Assembly: GCF_030486405.1 (NCBI RefSeq)
Contig: NZ_CP129613.1
Coordinates: 372,001-436,000, forward strand
Source of the DNA: Mycolicibacterium sp. HK-90
GTDB taxonomy: Bacteria; Actinomycetota; Actinomycetes; Mycobacteriales; Mycobacteriaceae
Direction of reading: 5' to 3'
DNA: 64,000 nucleotides
Part shown: piece after piece, positions 20,164 through 29,764 of the stretch
How positions within the stretch are numbered: position 1 is the first letter of the stretch
Layout: each line of letters opens with the position of its first letter
The notes under the pieces: model-generated
Seen by the model: the letters and a program-made list of their open reading frames with translations, nothing else
What the model was told of the DNA's origin: nothing
The model's database searches: none
Program-made: the position numbers and the translations under genes

Positions 20164-22725
20164 ATGTCGTCAACACAGAACGTCGTGGTCGTCGGACACG
20201 GCATGGTGGGCCACCGCTTCGTCGAGGCGTTGCGGTCGCGTGACGCCGAGGGCACCTGGCGGGTCACCATCCTGTCCGAGGAAGCCGACGCCGCCTACGA
20301 CCGGGTTGGGCTGACCGGGTACACCGAGCACTGGGACCGGGCCGAGCTGGCTCTGCCCGGCAACGACTATGCCGGTGACGACCGGGTCGACCTGCGGCTG
20401 GGCTGTGCGGTCGCCGAGATCGACCGGGAGTCCAAGACGGTGCGCACCGTCGACGGCGAGAGCTTCGCCTACGACGCGTTGGTGCTGGCCACCGGGTCGT
20501 ACGCGTTCGTGCCGCCGGTGCCCGGGCGTGACCTGCCGGGTGTGCACGTCTATCGCACGCTGGACGATCTCGATGCGATCCGGGCCAGCGCGAAGACCGC
20601 GATGGACTCGAAGTCCCCGGTGGGTGTCGTGATCGGCGGCGGCCTGCTCGGCCTGGAAGCGGCGAATGCGCTGCGGCAGTTCGGGTTGACCACCCACGTG
20701 CTGGAGATGTCGCCGCACCTGATGTCGGCCCAGCTCGACGAGGCCGGCGGCACCATGCTGAACCGGATGATGCGGGGTCTGGGCATCGAGGTGCACACCG
20801 CGGTCAGCACCGACAGCATCCAGCCGGTGCAGAAGAACAAGCCGCTGCGGAAATCTGCCGTCGACGACTCGATGCGCGTCTCACTCAACGACGGCACCAC
20901 GATCGACGCCGGCGTCGTCATCTTCGCCGCCGGTGTGCGCCCGCGGGACGAACTGGCCCGCGCCGCCGGCCTGGACATGGCGCAACGGGGCGGCGTGCTC
21001 ACCGACCTGACCTGTGTGACAAGCGATCCCAGCATCTATGCGATCGGCGAGGTGGCCGCCATCGACGGCCGCTGCTACGGGCTGGTGGCGCCGGGTTACA
21101 CCACTGCCGAGGTGGTGGCCGACCGTCTGCTCGGCGGCGCGGCCGAGTTCCCCGGTGCGGACATGTCCACCAAGCTCAAGCTGCTCGGTGTCGACGTCGC
21201 CAGTTTCGGTGACGCGAAAGGCACGACGCCGAACTCGCTGGAGGTCGTGGTCAACGACCCGGTCAAGCAGACCTACGCCAAGCTGGTGCTGTCCGATGAC
21301 GCCAAGACGCTGCTGGGCGGCATTCTGGTCGGCGACGCGTCGGCCTACGGAGTGTTGCGGCCGATGGTCGCCAGCGAGCTCCCCGGCGATCCGCTGGCGT
21401 TGATCGCCCCGGTCGGCGACGGTGAGGCGCCCGCACTGGGGGTGGCCGCGCTGCCCGACATCGCGCAGATCTGCTCGTGCAACAACGTCACCAAGGGTGA
21501 CCTGAAGGAGGCGATCTGCGGAGGCTGCGACGATGTGCCCAGCCTGAAGAAGTGCACCTTGGCCGGCACCTCGTGCGGTTCCTGCGTGCCACTGCTCAAG
21601 CAGCTGCTGGAGGCCGAAGGCGTCGAGCAGTCCAAGGCGCTGTGCGAGCACTTCACCCAGTCGCGCGCCGAGATGTTCGAGATCATCAGCGCCAGTGAGA
21701 TCCGTACCTTCTCCGGGCTGATCGAGAAGTTCGGCACCGGAAAAGGTTGCGACATATGCAAACCCACGATCGCCTCGATCCTGGCGTCCACCAGTTCGGA
21801 TCACATCCTGGCCGGCGAGCAGGCTTCGCTGCAGGATTCCAACGACCACTTCCTGGCCAACATCCAGAAGAACGGCAGCTACTCGGTGGTGCCGCGCTCG
21901 CCCGGCGGTGAGATCACTCCCGAGCAGTTGATCCTGATCGGTGAGATCGCAAGGGATTTCGATCTGTACACCAAGATCACCGGCGGACAGCGCATCGACA
22001 TGTTCGGGGCGCGGGTCGAGCAGTTGCCGCAGATCTGGGCGCGCCTGGTAGAGGGCGGCATGGAGTCCGGCCACGCCTACGGCAAGTCGCTGCGCACCGT
22101 GAAGAGTTGCGTCGGCAGCACCTGGTGCCGGTATGGCCAGCAGGATTCGGTGAACATGGCCGTGGAGATCGAGAAGCGGTACCGCGGCCTGCGTGCCCCG
22201 CACAAGATCAAGATGGCCGTCTCGGGCTGCGCGCGTGAATGCGCGGAAGCGCAGAGCAAGGATGTCGGCATCATCGCCACCGAACAGGGCTGGAACCTCT
22301 ACGTGTGCGGCAACGGCGGGATGTCACCGCGGCATGCCCAGTTGCTCGCCGGTGATCTCGATGACGAGACGCTGATCCGCTACATCGACCGCTTCCTGAT
22401 GTTCTACATCCGCACCGCGGACCGCCTGCAGCGCACCGCGCCGTGGCTGGAGGCGATGGATGGCGGGCTCGACCACCTGCGCGATGTCGTGTGCAACGAC
22501 TCGCTCGGCCTGGCCGAGGAGTTCGAGGCGGCCATGGAACGCCACGTCGCGGGCTACGCCTGCGAGTGGAAGGGCGTGCTGGAGGACCCGGACAAGCTCT
22601 CGCGGTTCGTGTCGTTCGTCAATGCGCCGGATGTCGACGATCCCACCATCTCGTTCACCGAGCGTGCCGGCCGGAAGGTGCCGACCAGTTTGGGCATGCC
22701 CTCGATCATCCAGGAGGCGAAATGA
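20164..22725 (+). CDS. nirB: Assimilatory nitrite reductase (NADH), large subunit
   Basis: An 853-residue cytoplasmic enzyme reducing nitrite to ammonium. The order is an FAD/NADH-binding module (VVVGHGMVGHRFVEAL; GVVIGGGLLGLEAA), a BFD-type [2Fe-2S] segment near residue 440 (CSCNNVTKGDL; SCGSCVPLLKQ), and the siroheme/[4Fe-4S] region with KSCVGSTWCRYG and SGCARECAEA. The length equals Rv0252 as I recall it. It overlaps nirD by 4 bp. Siroheme supply probably comes from the chelatase gene near 24 kb. Confidence 0.97.
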   Translation: MSSTQNVVVVGHGMVGHRFVEALRSRDAEGTWRVTILSEEADAAYDRVGLTGYTEHWDRAELALPGNDYAGDDRVDLRLGCAVAEIDRESKTVRTVDGESFAYDALVLATGSYAFVPPVPGRDLPGVHVYRTLDDLDAIRASAKTAMDSKSPVGVVIGGGLLGLEAANALRQFGLTTHVLEMSPHLMSAQLDEAGGTMLNRMMRGLGIEVHTAVSTDSIQPVQKNKPLRKSAVDDSMRVSLNDGTTIDAGVVIFAAGVRPRDELARAAGLDMAQRGGVLTDLTCVTSDPSIYAIGEVAAIDGRCYGLVAPGYTTAEVVADRLLGGAAEFPGADMSTKLKLLGVDVASFGDAKGTTPNSLEVVVNDPVKQTYAKLVLSDDAKTLLGGILVGDASAYGVLRPMVASELPGDPLALIAPVGDGEAPALGVAALPDIAQICSCNNVTKGDLKEAICGGCDDVPSLKKCTLAGTSCGSCVPLLKQLLEAEGVEQSKALCEHFTQSRAEMFEIISASEIRTFSGLIEKFGTGKGCDICKPTIASILASTSSDHILAGEQASLQDSNDHFLANIQKNGSYSVVPRSPGGEITPEQLILIGEIARDFDLYTKITGGQRIDMFGARVEQLPQIWARLVEGGMESGHAYGKSLRTVKSCVGSTWCRYGQQDSVNMAVEIEKRYRGLRAPHKIKMAVSGCARECAEAQSKDVGIIATEQGWNLYVCGNGGMSPRHAQLLAGDLDDETLIRYIDRFLMFYIRTADRLQRTAPWLEAMDGGLDHLRDVVCNDSLGLAEEFEAAMERHVAGYACEWKGVLEDPDKLSRFVSFVNAPDVDDPTISFTERAGRKVPTSLGMPSIIQEAK

Positions 22726-23093
22726 CAGTGCTCGACGATCGCAAAGACGTCTACGGTCCCACCCTTTCGGAGTGGACGACGGCGTGCCGATACGACTTCC
22801 TGATGCCGTGCCGTGGGGTCGCGGTGCTGCTGCCCGACGGCGCTCAGGCCGCGTTGTTCCGTCTCGATGACGGCTCGTTGCACGCGGTGGGCAACATCGA
22901 CCCGTTCAGCGGCGCGGCAGTGATGTCCCGCGGCATCGTCGGGGATCGCGGCGGGCGGGCCACCGTGCAGTCGCCGATCAAGAAACAGGCCTTCGCGCTC
23001 GATGACGGCAGCTGCCTGGACGACGACGCGGTGTCGATCCCGGTCTACCGGACCCGGGTCACGCCGGGGGGATTCGTTCAGCTCGCGGCCTGA
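22722..23093 (+). CDS. nirD: Assimilatory nitrite reductase small subunit
   Basis: A 123-residue Rieske-fold protein lacking the cluster-binding Cys/His pairs, as is normal for NirD. Recognisable segments are MPCRGVAVLLPDG, FRLDDGSLHAVGNIDPFSGA and SRGIVGD. The ATG at 22722 overlaps the nirB stop (ATGA). The 3' end overlaps the convergent small HTH gene by 16 bp. Confidence 0.95.
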   Translation: MTVLDDRKDVYGPTLSEWTTACRYDFLMPCRGVAVLLPDGAQAALFRLDDGSLHAVGNIDPFSGAAVMSRGIVGDRGGRATVQSPIKKQAFALDDGSCLDDDAVSIPVYRTRVTPGGFVQLAA

Positions 23094-23329
23094 TCGGTCG
23101 TCCGGCTCCAGTGGGCATCGCGCCCCTGGAGCTTGCGGCGTTCGACGTCGCCGCGCCGCTCGAGCACCGTCAGGTTGCGGTACACCGATTCGATGACGAC
23201 GGGCGTGCGGAAGTGCTCGTGCATGTCGTCGCGTAGCTGGGCAGTGGTCATCGGCCGTGACGTCCGTTCCAGGGCGTTTAGCAGGTGCTGACGCAGACGT
23301 TCGGCCGGAACCCGGTCACCGGGTCGCAC
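23078..23329 (-). CDS. Small winged-helix-like protein
   Basis: An 83-residue basic protein whose sequence (RPMTTAQLRDDMHEHF ... VIESVYRNLTVLERRGDVERR) reads like a winged helix-turn-helix with recognition helix and wing. No effector domain is present. It overlaps nirD convergently by 16 bp. It may regulate the nitrite genes, but nothing in the sequence proves this. Confidence 0.6.
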   Translation of the reverse strand: MRPGDRVPAERLRQHLLNALERTSRPMTTAQLRDDMHEHFRTPVVIESVYRNLTVLERRGDVERRKLQGRDAHWSRTTDQAAS

Positions 23330-23659
23330 GGCCGTGTGCGCCGTCTCGGCGCTCAGCGTCCAGCGGTGTTGTCACCTGCACCTTTACCCGTACTCCTTAC
23401 GAATCGTCGACGAACCGGATAACGATAGCTGAGTATTCGACCCCCTTTCGACACCTGAGGGCCCCGGCAAACGATTGACGCGTTCGTTAACTGGGTCAAC
23501 TACCAGTACAGAGGGTATTTCCCTGGGAAATTTGCCAGAACTGCATGGTGGCGACACGTCTCGAGTGACGTGAGGCGGATCTCTCTGGCTAACTAGAATA
23601 GTTCGCTGGGTGTGTTTAGACTCCGAGTCAGGGATCCGTTCAAGAGGGGCTGACAAGGG
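23330..23659. other. 330-bp intergenic region
   Basis: The region is less GC-rich than the flanks (for example TAACTAGAATAGTT near 23589) and probably carries the promoter of the rightward membrane-protein gene at 23660. No convincing gene, RNA or long repeat was seen. Confidence 0.4.
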
Positions 23660-24271
23660 ATGTTTGCGCGGTCGGTATTAAATCTGGTGGGGGCGGCGGC
23701 GATGCTGGGCGCACTCGGGGCAGCACTGCTGCCGCTGGGTTTGAATGCCGTGGATCGCGCCGGTCAACCCATCCCGTGCGGTAGCGGGGCGAACCCGAAC
23801 TACGAGGTTGCCGCCCAGCAGGACCGGCTCAATCTGGACCAACACACGCTGGCCGGTCCCGGATTCATGGCCAGTGACTACGTCGAGCAATGTTCGGCAT
23901 TGGTCAGCGGGCGCCGGACGGCGGCCTTCTCGGTCGCAGGCGTCGGCGGTGCGCTGGTGTTGGTGGGCTTCGCCGGTCCGTTGATCGCGCGGTCGCTGAC
24001 CTCACGCCGCGGCCGGCAGGCTCAGCACGCCCGCGCGGCGGAACCGGTTCGCTATCAGCCGCACCATGCCCGGGTGGGTGCCGAGGGGCTCGCTCACGAG
24101 GTCGGCACCGGATTCACGCAGCCGATCCTGGAAAAGCCCGTCGGCGAGCAGGTAGGACGCCACAGCTACGCGGCCATGGCCGCGGCGGCGCTGCGCGGCG
24201 ACGGCTTCGGCAACGGTCGGCGCCCCGGTGGCGGCGAAGGCCAGTTCTACGCGGTCGCCGGTTACCGCTGA
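23660..24271 (+). CDS. Two-helix membrane protein overlapping the chelatase gene antisense
   Basis: The first ~115 residues look genuine: TM helix at about 5-30, an extracytoplasmic loop with two Cys (IPCGSGANPNYE; VEQCSALV), and a second TM helix at about 92-114. The remaining ~85 residues lie entirely antisense to the sirohydrochlorin-chelatase-like gene and have the low-complexity look of a shadow frame. The natural stop may have been lost, or the tail may be translated. No family assigned. Confidence 0.55.
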   Translation: MFARSVLNLVGAAAMLGALGAALLPLGLNAVDRAGQPIPCGSGANPNYEVAAQQDRLNLDQHTLAGPGFMASDYVEQCSALVSGRRTAAFSVAGVGGALVLVGFAGPLIARSLTSRRGRQAQHARAAEPVRYQPHHARVGAEGLAHEVGTGFTQPILEKPVGEQVGRHSYAAMAAAALRGDGFGNGRRPGGGEGQFYAVAGYR

Positions 24272-24697
24272 CAACAGTGCGGCGGTGCGCCGCAGGTCGG
24301 ATTGCGCGCTCCGGTCCGAGGTTCCGGCTGCCGCCAGAACCACCGAATCGCCTGGACGCCAACCTGCTTCGCCGAGTCGATCGGCCAGCACCCGGACCGT
24401 TCCGGGGCAGGGCCCGAGTGGCTTGGTGACCGTGACGGCCGGGTGCGCACTGGCTGCCACGTGGGTGGGCACATCCACCCGGACGTGATATCCGGCGGCG
24501 AGGAACGCCGGCACCACCACCGCGGGACAGTCGGTCGGCAGTGACGCCAGCACCTCGTGCGGCGTCGGCCCCACCACGTCGACGAACGACACGTGCACCG
24601 GCCGGTCCAGCATGTCCGAGACCCGCGCGGCCAGTTCGCCGATCATCGCGACGCCGCCCGGCTTGCGGGTTCCGTGGGCGACCAGGACCAGGCTCAC
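24002..24697 (-). CDS. Sirohydrochlorin chelatase-like protein (CbiX/SirB family)
   Basis: A 231-residue protein with two CbiX-like halves. The N-terminal VLVAHGTRKPGG carries the family's metal-binding His, with LAAGYHVRVDVP mid-protein. Position corresponds to Rv0259c. It would insert iron or cobalt into sirohydrochlorin, giving siroheme for NirB. GTG 24697 overlaps the upstream stop (GTGA), coupling it to the HemD-like gene. Its 3' 270 bp overlap an opposing membrane-protein ORF. Confidence 0.82.
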   Translation of the reverse strand: MSLVLVAHGTRKPGGVAMIGELAARVSDMLDRPVHVSFVDVVGPTPHEVLASLPTDCPAVVVPAFLAAGYHVRVDVPTHVAASAHPAVTVTKPLGPCPGTVRVLADRLGEAGWRPGDSVVLAAAGTSDRSAQSDLRRTAALLSAVTGDRVELAFAATGAPTVAEAVAAQRRRGHGRVAVASYLLADGLFQDRLRESGADLVSEPLGTHPGMVRLIANRFRRAGVLSLPAAA

Positions 24698-25845
24698 TGC
24701 GCCCGGGCCATCTCGGAGTCGTCTACCGCCAACCGGTAGCCGCGCTTGACCACCGTCGACACGATGTTCTTGTCCCCCAGGGCGGTTCGCAGCCGCAGCA
24801 CGGCGGTCTCCACGGCATGGGTGTCGGTGCCGCTGCCCGGCAGGGCGCTGAGCAGGTCGAACCTCGACACCACCGCGCCCGGCCGATGGGCCAGGGCCCG
24901 GATGGTCGCCATCGCGGCCGGGGACAGCGATTTGACCGATCCGTCGACCAGGACGCAGGTGCCCCGGATCTCCAGCGTGTGCCCGGCGACCCGGACCGTC
25001 CGGGCCTGCAACAGTGGCAGCTCGTCGGTGATGTGACGAGCCAAGGCGCCCAATCGCATTCGCTCCGGGGCCGAGGTCGGCACCCCGAGGTGAACCAGCG
25101 GTCGTGCGGTGACCGGGCCGACGCACATCGCGTGGACATCGGTGCGCAGCGCGGTCACGACCCGGTCGGCGATACCCATCTCGGCGGCACGCATCAGCAC
25201 CGCGGCGGCGGCCATGGCCGAGGTGAAACTGACTGCGTCGAAACGTCGTTCGGCGATCCCCGCGACCATCTGGTCGAACTCGCCGTCCCGTGGCGCGGGA
25301 TGCCAGCGGTACACCCGGATCGGCACGACGTCGGCACCGGCGGCCCGCAACTCGTCGAGGAACTCGGGGAACGGATCCCACTCGTCGGTGGCCCCGTGCA
25401 ACTGCACGGCGATCCGTTGCCCCGAGACGCCCTGCTCGAGCAGATAGCGCAACACCTCCCGGGAGGACTCCGACTCCGGCGACCATTCCTCGGGCAGGCC
25501 CGCGGCCCGCAGCGCACCGGTGGCTTTCGGGCCACGGGACACGATGCGTGCCTTGCCGAGGGCGGCGGTCAGATCCCCGTCCAGGCCCCAACCGTCGGCG
25601 GCGGCCATCCAGCCACGAAACCCGATCCCGGTGGTGGCCACCACGATGTCCGGTGGCACGTCGATCAGCGCTGCCGTGTGCGTGCGCAGTTCGTCGTCGT
25701 CGGGCAGCGGCACCATGGTGATCGCGGCAGCGCTGGTCACGGTCGCACCGCGCCTGCGGAGTAGTGCACTGAGCTCATCGGCGCGCCGGGCGGAGGTCAC
25801 CGCCACCCGAAATCCGGTGAGCGGTGCCCAATCGGGATCACTCAT
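24694..25845 (-). CDS. Uroporphyrinogen-III synthase-like protein fused to a winged-helix domain
   Basis: A 383-residue protein matching Rv0260c in place and size. Residues about 1-260 form a HemD fold (TGFRVAVTSARRADELSALL ... SFTSAMAAAAVL). The last ~100 residues form an OmpR-type winged helix (LSPAAMATIRALAHRPGAVV ... ETAVLRLRTALGDKNIV ... KRGYRLA). Such HemD-HTH fusions are thought to be regulators, perhaps sensing a tetrapyrrole. It is coupled to the chelatase gene and sits behind narK, so nitrate/nitrite control is likely. Confidence 0.85.
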   Translation of the reverse strand: MSDPDWAPLTGFRVAVTSARRADELSALLRRRGATVTSAAAITMVPLPDDDELRTHTAALIDVPPDIVVATTGIGFRGWMAAADGWGLDGDLTAALGKARIVSRGPKATGALRAAGLPEEWSPESESSREVLRYLLEQGVSGQRIAVQLHGATDEWDPFPEFLDELRAAGADVVPIRVYRWHPAPRDGEFDQMVAGIAERRFDAVSFTSAMAAAAVLMRAAEMGIADRVVTALRTDVHAMCVGPVTARPLVHLGVPTSAPERMRLGALARHITDELPLLQARTVRVAGHTLEIRGTCVLVDGSVKSLSPAAMATIRALAHRPGAVVSRFDLLSALPGSGTDTHAVETAVLRLRTALGDKNIVSTVVKRGYRLAVDDSEMARAQ

Positions 25846-25879
25846 GTGTCCTGTGTAAGCAGGAGGTGTTTCCAAGGTG

Positions 25880-27295
25880 TTAACCAACCATTGCTGAGGC
25901 GTGTCGGTCTGCCTCGTCCCCCGTGACGTGCGTCGCAACCGGCCGCCGGACGTACCGCATCCAGGTGACAACCGAGGCCACGACGTAGAACGCCAAGAAG
26001 ATGCAGAACGCCGCGGTGGCCGATCCGCTCGACAGGTACGACTGACGCAGGGCCAGGTTGATGCCCACCCCGCCCAGGGCGCCGATCGCGCCGGCGAAGC
26101 CGATCAGCGCGCCGGACATGGACAGCGACCACCGCTGCCGGTCCTCTTCGCTGATGTCGAGCGAGTGGCTGCGCGCCTCGAAGATGGACGGGATCATCTT
26201 GTAGACCGAGCCGTTGCCCAGCCCACTGAGCAGGAACAGCGCGATGAATCCGATCACGTAGCCGACCATCATCAGGCCGTTGGCCGCGCCCGCGGAGTGA
26301 TCGTCGTACATGCTGATCGAGACCAGCAGCCCGGCCGCCAGGATCATGCCGCCGAACACCGCCAGGGTCACCCGGCCGCCACCGATCCGGTCGGCCAGTT
26401 TGCCGCCGTACACCCGGGACAGCGAGCCGAGCAGCGGGCCGAGGAACGCGATCTGCGCGGCGTGCAGTGAGGCCTGTGCCGCGGTCTGGCCGCCTGCGGC
26501 GAAGTTGATCTGCAGCACCTGGCCGAAGGCGAAGGCGAAGCCGATGAACGAGCCGAAGGTGCCGATGTAGAGCAGCGAGATCACCCAGGTATCACGTTCT
26601 GTCAGAATGGCTTTCATCGCGCCCAGGTCGATCTTGTGCTGCTCCAGGTTGTCCATGTAGAGCGCGGCGCCGATCCCGGCCACGGCCAGAGCCACGAGGT
26701 AGATGGCGCACACCCAGTACGGGGAACGGTTGCCTGCGGTGGCGATCACCAGCAGGCCGACCAACTGGATCATCGGGACGCCGATGTTGCCGCCGCCGGC
26801 GTTCAGGCCCAGTGCCCACCCTTTGAGCCGCTGGGGGTAGAACGCGTTGATGTTGGTCATCGACGAGGCGAAGTTGCCGCCACCGAAGCCGGCCAGCGCC
26901 GCGCACAACAGGTACGGCCACAGCGGCAGGCCGGGGTTGGCCAGCAGAACCATGGTGCCGACTGTGGGGATCAGCAGCACGAAGGCGGAGAACACCGTCC
27001 AGTTGCGGCCGCCGAACGTGGCGGTGGCCAACGTGTAGGGGATGCGAAGGCATCCGCCCACCAGGGTGGCGGTGGCGCCCAGCAGGAACTTGTCGCCGGC
27101 GGAGAAGCCGTACACGGCCTCGGGCATGAACAGCACCATGACGGACCAGATGGACCAGATGGAGAAGCCGACATGCTCAGCGACCACCGACCAGACCAGG
27201 TTGCGGCGCGCGATGTACTTGTTCCCGGCCTCCCAGGCCAGCGTGTCCTCAGGATCCCAGTTGGTGATGCGTTTCGACTTCAGCAGAGTGGGCAT
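25880..27295 (-). CDS. narK: NarK-type nitrate/nitrite transporter
   Basis: A 471-residue MFS protein with about 12 transmembrane helices. The nitrate-signature motifs of the NNP family are visible: GFGGGNFASSMTNI in TM5 and GLNAGGGNIGVPM following, with a second Gly-rich set LSGLGNGSVYKM near TM10. It corresponds to NarK3 (Rv0261c) by neighbourhood. It would import nitrate or exchange nitrate and nitrite. It begins the minus-strand run narK, HemD-like, chelatase (34 bp, then overlap). Confidence 0.93.
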   Translation of the reverse strand: MPTLLKSKRITNWDPEDTLAWEAGNKYIARRNLVWSVVAEHVGFSIWSIWSVMVLFMPEAVYGFSAGDKFLLGATATLVGGCLRIPYTLATATFGGRNWTVFSAFVLLIPTVGTMVLLANPGLPLWPYLLCAALAGFGGGNFASSMTNINAFYPQRLKGWALGLNAGGGNIGVPMIQLVGLLVIATAGNRSPYWVCAIYLVALAVAGIGAALYMDNLEQHKIDLGAMKAILTERDTWVISLLYIGTFGSFIGFAFAFGQVLQINFAAGGQTAAQASLHAAQIAFLGPLLGSLSRVYGGKLADRIGGGRVTLAVFGGMILAAGLLVSISMYDDHSAGAANGLMMVGYVIGFIALFLLSGLGNGSVYKMIPSIFEARSHSLDISEEDRQRWSLSMSGALIGFAGAIGALGGVGINLALRQSYLSSGSATAAFCIFLAFYVVASVVTWMRYVRRPVATHVTGDEADRHASAMVG

Positions 27296-27300
27296 GGCGC

Positions 27301-27318
27301 AAACGCTAGAAAGCGTTT
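27301..27318. promoter_or_regulatory. Palindrome just upstream of narK
   Basis: AAACGCT-AGAA-AGCGTTT is a perfect 7-bp inverted repeat 5 bp upstream of the narK start codon, overlapping the expected ribosome-binding region. It could be an operator or an RNA hairpin occluding translation. Confidence 0.5.
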
Positions 27319-27407
27319 ATTGCCCGAAAGCTGCCCGCGATGACCCGGCCGTGAACTTCCGCTCACCTGCTTTCATGCACGAATGTGAGCCGGTGCTTTT
27401 CTGGTGG

Positions 27408-28010
<603 letters not shown>

Positions 28011-28056
28011 CTACCAGCGCTGGGCGCCGGTGTCTCTACGTTCCCGGCCGTCCAGC

Positions 28057-28102
28057 GTGAAGCGATCGCGAGTTCCCAGGAGAATCTCGCGATCGTCTTC
28101 AC
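28057..28102 (-). terminator. Hairpin after pxpC
   Basis: CGATCGCGAG (28063-28072) pairs with CTCGCGATCG (28086-28095). Across one bulged T the stem extends through GTGAAG/CTTCAC, giving about 16 bp. It lies 14 bp beyond the pxpC stop on the minus strand, upstream of aac(2')-I. Confidence 0.65.
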
Positions 28103-28115
28103 ATCGGCGCGGCAG

Positions 28116-29000
28116 CTAGCCGCTGAACGGCTGGCGTGGGTGTGCCCAGTGCAGCCGGACGGTCTGCCCGGGCCGGACCTGGCCGAGTTTGTCGATGTCC
28201 TCGTCGGTCACCACACCGATCACCGGGTAGCCACCGGTCACCGGGTGATCGGGCCCGAGAATCACCGGAAAACCGTTGGGCGGTATCTGAATTGCGCCGC
28301 GGGTGGCCCCTTCGCTGGGCAGCTGGCGGTCCGGCCGGCGGTAGTCCAGCGGCATGCCGACCAGGCGCATCCCGACCCGGTCGCTGCGGGTGGTCACCAG
28401 CCAGTTGGTCCGGATCAGCACGTCGGGGTCGACGAACCAGTCATCCCGCGGGCCGGGCACCACATTCAGTTCCAGCACGTCATCGGTGATGGCCGCGACC
28501 GGGGCCTGATCGGTCTCGGGCAGCTCGGCGGTGTGCTCGCCGACCGGCAGGATGTCGCCCGGCTGCAGCGGTGCCGGGCCGATCGCCGACATCACGTCGT
28601 AGCTCCGCGAACCCAGCACGGGCTCGACGGCGATGCCGCCGCGCACCGCCAGATAGCTGCGCAGTCCGGAGTGCGGGGCGCCCAGTGAGATCACCTCACC
28701 GGCCCGCACGTGGTGAATGCTGTTGGTGCCGAACGGGATTCCGTTGACGGCCGGGTCGGTGTCGGCGCCGGTGACCGCGACCGAGATGTCCCCGCCGACC
28801 ACCCGGGCCGAGAACCCGCCGAACATCACCTCGATGGTGGCGTGCTCGCCGGGGTTGGCGACCAGTCGGTTGGCCAGGGTGTGTGCCCGACGGTCGGCGG
28901 CACCCGAGCGGGTGACGCCGAGGTGGGCCATACCCGGTCGGCCGAGATCCTCGACCAGGGCCAGCGGGCCGGTCCGCAGAACTTCCAATGTAGTGGTCAT
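28116..29000 (-). CDS. pxpC: 5-oxoprolinase subunit C (KipA/biotin-dependent carboxyltransferase family)
   Basis: A 294-residue protein equivalent to Rv0263c. Family motifs include [40 protein letters not shown] and the C-terminal [19 protein letters not shown]. With PxpA and PxpB it cleaves 5-oxoproline to glutamate using ATP. The PxpA partner is not in this window. pxpB ends 18 bp upstream on the same strand. Confidence 0.92.
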   Translation of the reverse strand: MTTTLEVLRTGPLALVEDLGRPGMAHLGVTRSGAADRRAHTLANRLVANPGEHATIEVMFGGFSARVVGGDISVAVTGADTDPAVNGIPFGTNSIHHVRAGEVISLGAPHSGLRSYLAVRGGIAVEPVLGSRSYDVMSAIGPAPLQPGDILPVGEHTAELPETDQAPVAAITDDVLELNVVPGPRDDWFVDPDVLIRTNWLVTTRSDRVGMRLVGMPLDYRRPDRQLPSEGATRGAIQIPPNGFPVILGPDHPVTGGYPVIGVVTDEDIDKLGQVRPGQTVRLHWAHPRQPFSG

Positions 29001-29018
29001 GGTGTGCTCCTTCGCCGA

Positions 29019-29690
29019 CTAGCCGATGGCCCGGAACTGCACCCACGTACCGGGGGTGAGCAGCGCGGGTTGTTCCCGATGGACGTCGAACAGCACCGCG
29101 TCGGTGCGCCCGATCAACTGCCAGCCACCCGGCGACTTTCGCGGGTAGATGCCGCTGAATTCGCCGGCCAGGGCCACCGCACCGACGGGGACGCTGGTGC
29201 GCGGTTCGGCGCGGCGCGGCACCTGCAGGCGCTCGTCGCCGCCGATCAGGTAGGCGAACCCGGGTGCGAATCCCATGAATCCGACCTGCCACGGGGTGCC
29301 GGTGTGGGCCGCGATCACCTGAGCCGGTGTCATCCCGGTCAGGGTCGCCACCTCCTGCAGGTCGGCGCCGTCATAGGTGACGTCGATGGTCACATCCGCG
29401 CGGCCGCCGGCGGGGCGGACCGGGGCCGAACCGGGTTGTAGTCGCAATTTGCTCAGCCGTTGACGGGTGGGTGCTTGATAGCGGGGGTCGGCCAGCTTGA
29501 TCAAGATCGTGCGCGACGCCGGCACGATATCCACCACACCGAGCAGTTGGGCCGCCGTGAGCGTGGCGGTCCACGCCAAAACATCGGCAGTGCTGTCGAA
29601 CTCGAGCAGCAGAGCCTGATCGCCATAGTCACGGGCCGTGCCGGGGTTGAGGCTCGGTCCCGCGTCCATCACTTCTGATGTCACACTCAT
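29019..29690 (-). CDS. pxpB: 5-oxoprolinase subunit B (KipI family)
   Basis: A 223-residue carboxyltransferase/KipI-type protein equivalent to Rv0264c. Typical stretches are [11 protein letters not shown] near the N-terminus, [19 protein letters not shown] mid-protein, and [11 protein letters not shown] with [17 protein letters not shown] near the C-terminus. It partners the adjacent pxpC product. ATG 29690. Confidence 0.92.
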   Translation of the reverse strand: MSVTSEVMDAGPSLNPGTARDYGDQALLLEFDSTADVLAWTATLTAAQLLGVVDIVPASRTILIKLADPRYQAPTRQRLSKLRLQPGSAPVRPAGGRADVTIDVTYDGADLQEVATLTGMTPAQVIAAHTGTPWQVGFMGFAPGFAYLIGGDERLQVPRRAEPRTSVPVGAVALAGEFSGIYPRKSPGGWQLIGRTDAVLFDVHREQPALLTPGTWVQFRAIG

Positions 29691-29764
29691 GACCTGAAGC
29701 TACCCGCGGGTAGCTAAGAAAGCTCCGGCTCTATGAACCTTGCCAGAGCTGCCTTATCGAAGCC

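Noticed and set aside
23384..23656. 90-residue minus-strand ORF in the intergenic gap
   Set aside because: No recognisable domain or ribosome site. The region looks like promoter DNA for the gene at 23660.
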